Positions 5,061-6,222 of a DNA stretch of 6,222 bases are shown here, piece by piece. The translations under genes were made by a program, and so were the position numbers. The notes below the pieces were generated by a model, which worked only from the letters and a program-made list of their open reading frames with translations, was not told where the DNA came from and did not search any database. Location of the stretch: positions 1 to 6,222 of the forward strand of contig JAFAGN010000009.1 in the NCBI GenBank assembly GCA_023422695.1, read 5' to 3'. The stretch comes from Pseudomonadota bacterium (GTDB lineage: Bacteria; Pseudomonadota; Alphaproteobacteria; Sphingomonadales; Sphingomonadaceae). The stretch's first letter is position 1. Each line of letters starts with the position of its first letter.

Positions 5061-6125
5061 ATGATGAAAAATATCGCCCTCTCCCGCCCCGCCACGAGCG
5101 CGATTGCCGCGTTCCTGGTCCTGTCCACCCCAGCCGCTTTCGCCCAGGAAGCGCCCAGGATCACGATGACCCCGCCGATCGCCGAGCCGACGGCGCCGAC
5201 CCCGCAAACCCCGCCGACGGTCGCCGAACCGACTGTCCCTGCCCCGGTTGCCGCGCCGCAAGCCGCGCAGACCCCGGCACCCGCGCCGGTGATCCGCGTG
5301 CCGCTGGATATCGCTCCGGCGGAAACGGCCCCGGCGCCGCGCACCACCCAACGCGCCGAAACCCCTGCCCCGGTGCGCGCGCCGCGCGCCACTGAACGCA
5401 GCCGTCCCGCCGCCGCCGCGCCGGTGGCAGCCGCCGCGACGACGCCGACGGCACCCGAAGCCGCTCCAACCACGGAAATGGCGCCTGTCGCTGCACCGAT
5501 GGCGGTAACCGCCGACCCGGTGATCGACCCCGCGCCGCTGCCTGCTGAAACGGCTGCGACCACGGGCAATGAATTTCCTTGGGAGATCGCAGGAGGCGCC
5601 GCCGCCTTGCTCGTCATTGGCGGGGCCGGACTCGCCTTCGCGCGCCGTCGCCGTCAGGGCGCAACCGACGTCAGCTATGACGAGGTCGTCCGCGACGCTC
5701 CGGTCCAGCGTTTCGACCCCGTCGCCGCGCGTGCTCCGGTCGCGAGCGAAGCCGAACAGTGGGTGACCCCGGCCTATGCGCCGCGCGAGCCGGTCGCTGC
5801 CAAGCCGCGGACCACCCCGGTCTTTGCCGCCGCCCCCAGCGGCAGCATGGGGCGCCATGAAGCCATGGCAATGGCTGGCCCGACGCCCGACAACCCCTTT
5901 GCCACGCTGTCGAAACGGTTGAAGCGGGCGCGATTCCGCGATCGTCAGGAACGCATCGCTTATGACGAAACGCTGAGCGCGCAGAAGGATATGACGCGCA
6001 AACCCGTCAGCGCATGGGAAATCGCCCAGCGTCCAGCACCCGCCACGCAGGAACAGGACGTGCGTCGCCCCGAACCCGCACGCACCCGCACGACGACGTT
6101 CCGCCCGGGTTACTCGAACAGCTGA
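5061..6125 (+). CDS. Exported Pro/Ala-rich single-pass membrane protein with basic cytoplasmic tail, function unknown
   Basis: This encodes 354 residues in four zones. A signal peptide (1-28) ends in the cleavage-like AFA/QE. A periplasmic stretch (about 29-170) is very rich in Pro, Ala, Thr and Glu, TonB-like in composition and probably extended. One hydrophobic helix (about 174-194, WEIAGGAAALLVIGGAGLAFA) is followed by RRRR. A tail of about 155 residues is likely cytoplasmic. The tail contains a compact basic-helical patch, NPFATLSKRLKRARFRDRQ (278-296), and SAWEIAQRP (317-325), the parts that look conserved rather than low-complexity. I have seen similar architectures in sphingomonad hypothetical proteins but know no function. 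ATG 5061 (or 5064) was chosen because it puts the signal peptide at the terminus. There is no obvious ribosome site. The TM-plus-Arg block resembles a sorting signal but is internal, so it is probably a plain anchor. Confidence 0.78.
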   Translation: MMKNIALSRPATSAIAAFLVLSTPAAFAQEAPRITMTPPIAEPTAPTPQTPPTVAEPTVPAPVAAPQAAQTPAPAPVIRVPLDIAPAETAPAPRTTQRAETPAPVRAPRATERSRPAAAAPVAAAATTPTAPEAAPTTEMAPVAAPMAVTADPVIDPAPLPAETAATTGNEFPWEIAGGAAALLVIGGAGLAFARRRRQGATDVSYDEVVRDAPVQRFDPVAARAPVASEAEQWVTPAYAPREPVAAKPRTTPVFAAAPSGSMGRHEAMAMAGPTPDNPFATLSKRLKRARFRDRQERIAYDETLSAQKDMTRKPVSAWEIAQRPAPATQEQDVRRPEPARTRTTTFRPGYSNS

Positions 6126-6138
6126 ACGCATATGTCGT

Positions 6139-6170
6139 GACAACAATGTGCGGTTGTCCCCTCGCCGCAC
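6139..6170 (+). other. Two mutually exclusive hairpins downstream of the membrane protein
   Basis: GACAAC (6139-6144) can pair with GTTGTC (6153-6158), while GTGCGG (6148-6153) can pair with CCGCAC (6165-6170). The two stems share position 6153 and interleave, so they cannot form together except as a pseudoknot. They lie directly before the A-tract of the terminator. Confidence 0.35.
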
Positions 6171-6211
6171 AAAAAAGGGCGGTGCCACGCGGCCCCGCCC
6201 TCGGGTTTTTT
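6171..6211. terminator. Bidirectional Rho-independent terminator
   Basis: GGGCGG (6177-6182) pairs with CCGCCC (6195-6200). Inside, after one mismatch, GCC (6184-6186) pairs with GGC (6191-6193) around the loop ACGC. On the minus strand the stem is followed immediately by T6 (plus-strand A6, 6171-6176), a textbook terminator. On the plus strand T6 (6206-6211) follows after the five bases TCGGG, a looser fit. It ends the membrane-protein transcript and probably also a convergent minus-strand gene lying beyond the right edge. Confidence 0.75.
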
Positions 6212-6222
6212 AGGAAAACGGG

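Noticed and set aside
5574..5661. Sortase or CTERM-type sorting signal in the Pro/Ala-rich protein
   Set aside because: The hydrophobic helix plus RRRR is internal, with about 155 residues after it. Sorting signals sit at the extreme C-terminus, and no LPxTG or PEP motif precedes the helix.
4923..6188. Long minus-strand open frame opposite the Pro/Ala-rich protein
   Set aside because: Its translation is Arg/Gly/Cys-rich nonsense typical of the antisense of GC-rich Ala/Pro codons. The plus frame has a signal peptide, a TM helix and a conserved-looking tail.

Overview
The window looks like chromosomal DNA from a high-GC alphaproteobacterium, most likely a sphingomonad (Sphingomonas, Sphingopyxis or Novosphingobium type). 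This rests on GC-rich third codon positions, a carotenoid-oxygenase homologue, and the style of the signal-peptide/Pro-Ala/TM/Arg protein at the right end. The genus cannot be fixed by eye. No rRNA, tRNA, CRISPR array, IS element or phage gene is visible.

Layout. (1) Positions 1-390, minus: the N-terminal part of a MASE1-type membrane sensor, cut by the left edge. The edge itself is a 12-base C run that may be an assembly artefact. (2) 479-1090, minus: a TetR-family repressor with a C-terminal WHG domain. (3) 1143-1508 and 1526-2968, plus: a small four-helix membrane protein, then a carotenoid oxygenase (RPE65/CCD superfamily) with all four iron-binding histidines. They are divergent from the repressor across a 52-bp gap that holds a candidate operator. 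This reads as a self-contained regulated module, TetR <-> membrane protein + carotenoid oxygenase, probably for cleaving an apocarotenoid or similar polyene. (4) 3746-4783 then 2889-3749, minus: a D-Ala-D-Ala-ligase-like ATP-grasp enzyme followed, through a 4-base ATGA overlap, by a MobA-like nucleotidyltransferase. The nucleotidyltransferase runs 80 bp into the 3' end of the convergent oxygenase gene. (5) 4784-5060: a leader/intergenic stretch with tandem TGACCGC repeats and two small hairpins. (6) 5061-6125, plus: an exported, Pro/Ala-rich, single-pass membrane protein with a basic cytoplasmic tail. A bidirectional intrinsic terminator follows at 6177-6211.

The most interesting parts are the translationally coupled ATP-grasp/nucleotidyltransferase pair of unknown substrate and the TetR-controlled oxygenase module. 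The oxygenase appears to lack the lysine associated with lignostilbene cleavage. Both pairings are inferred from sequence and context only.
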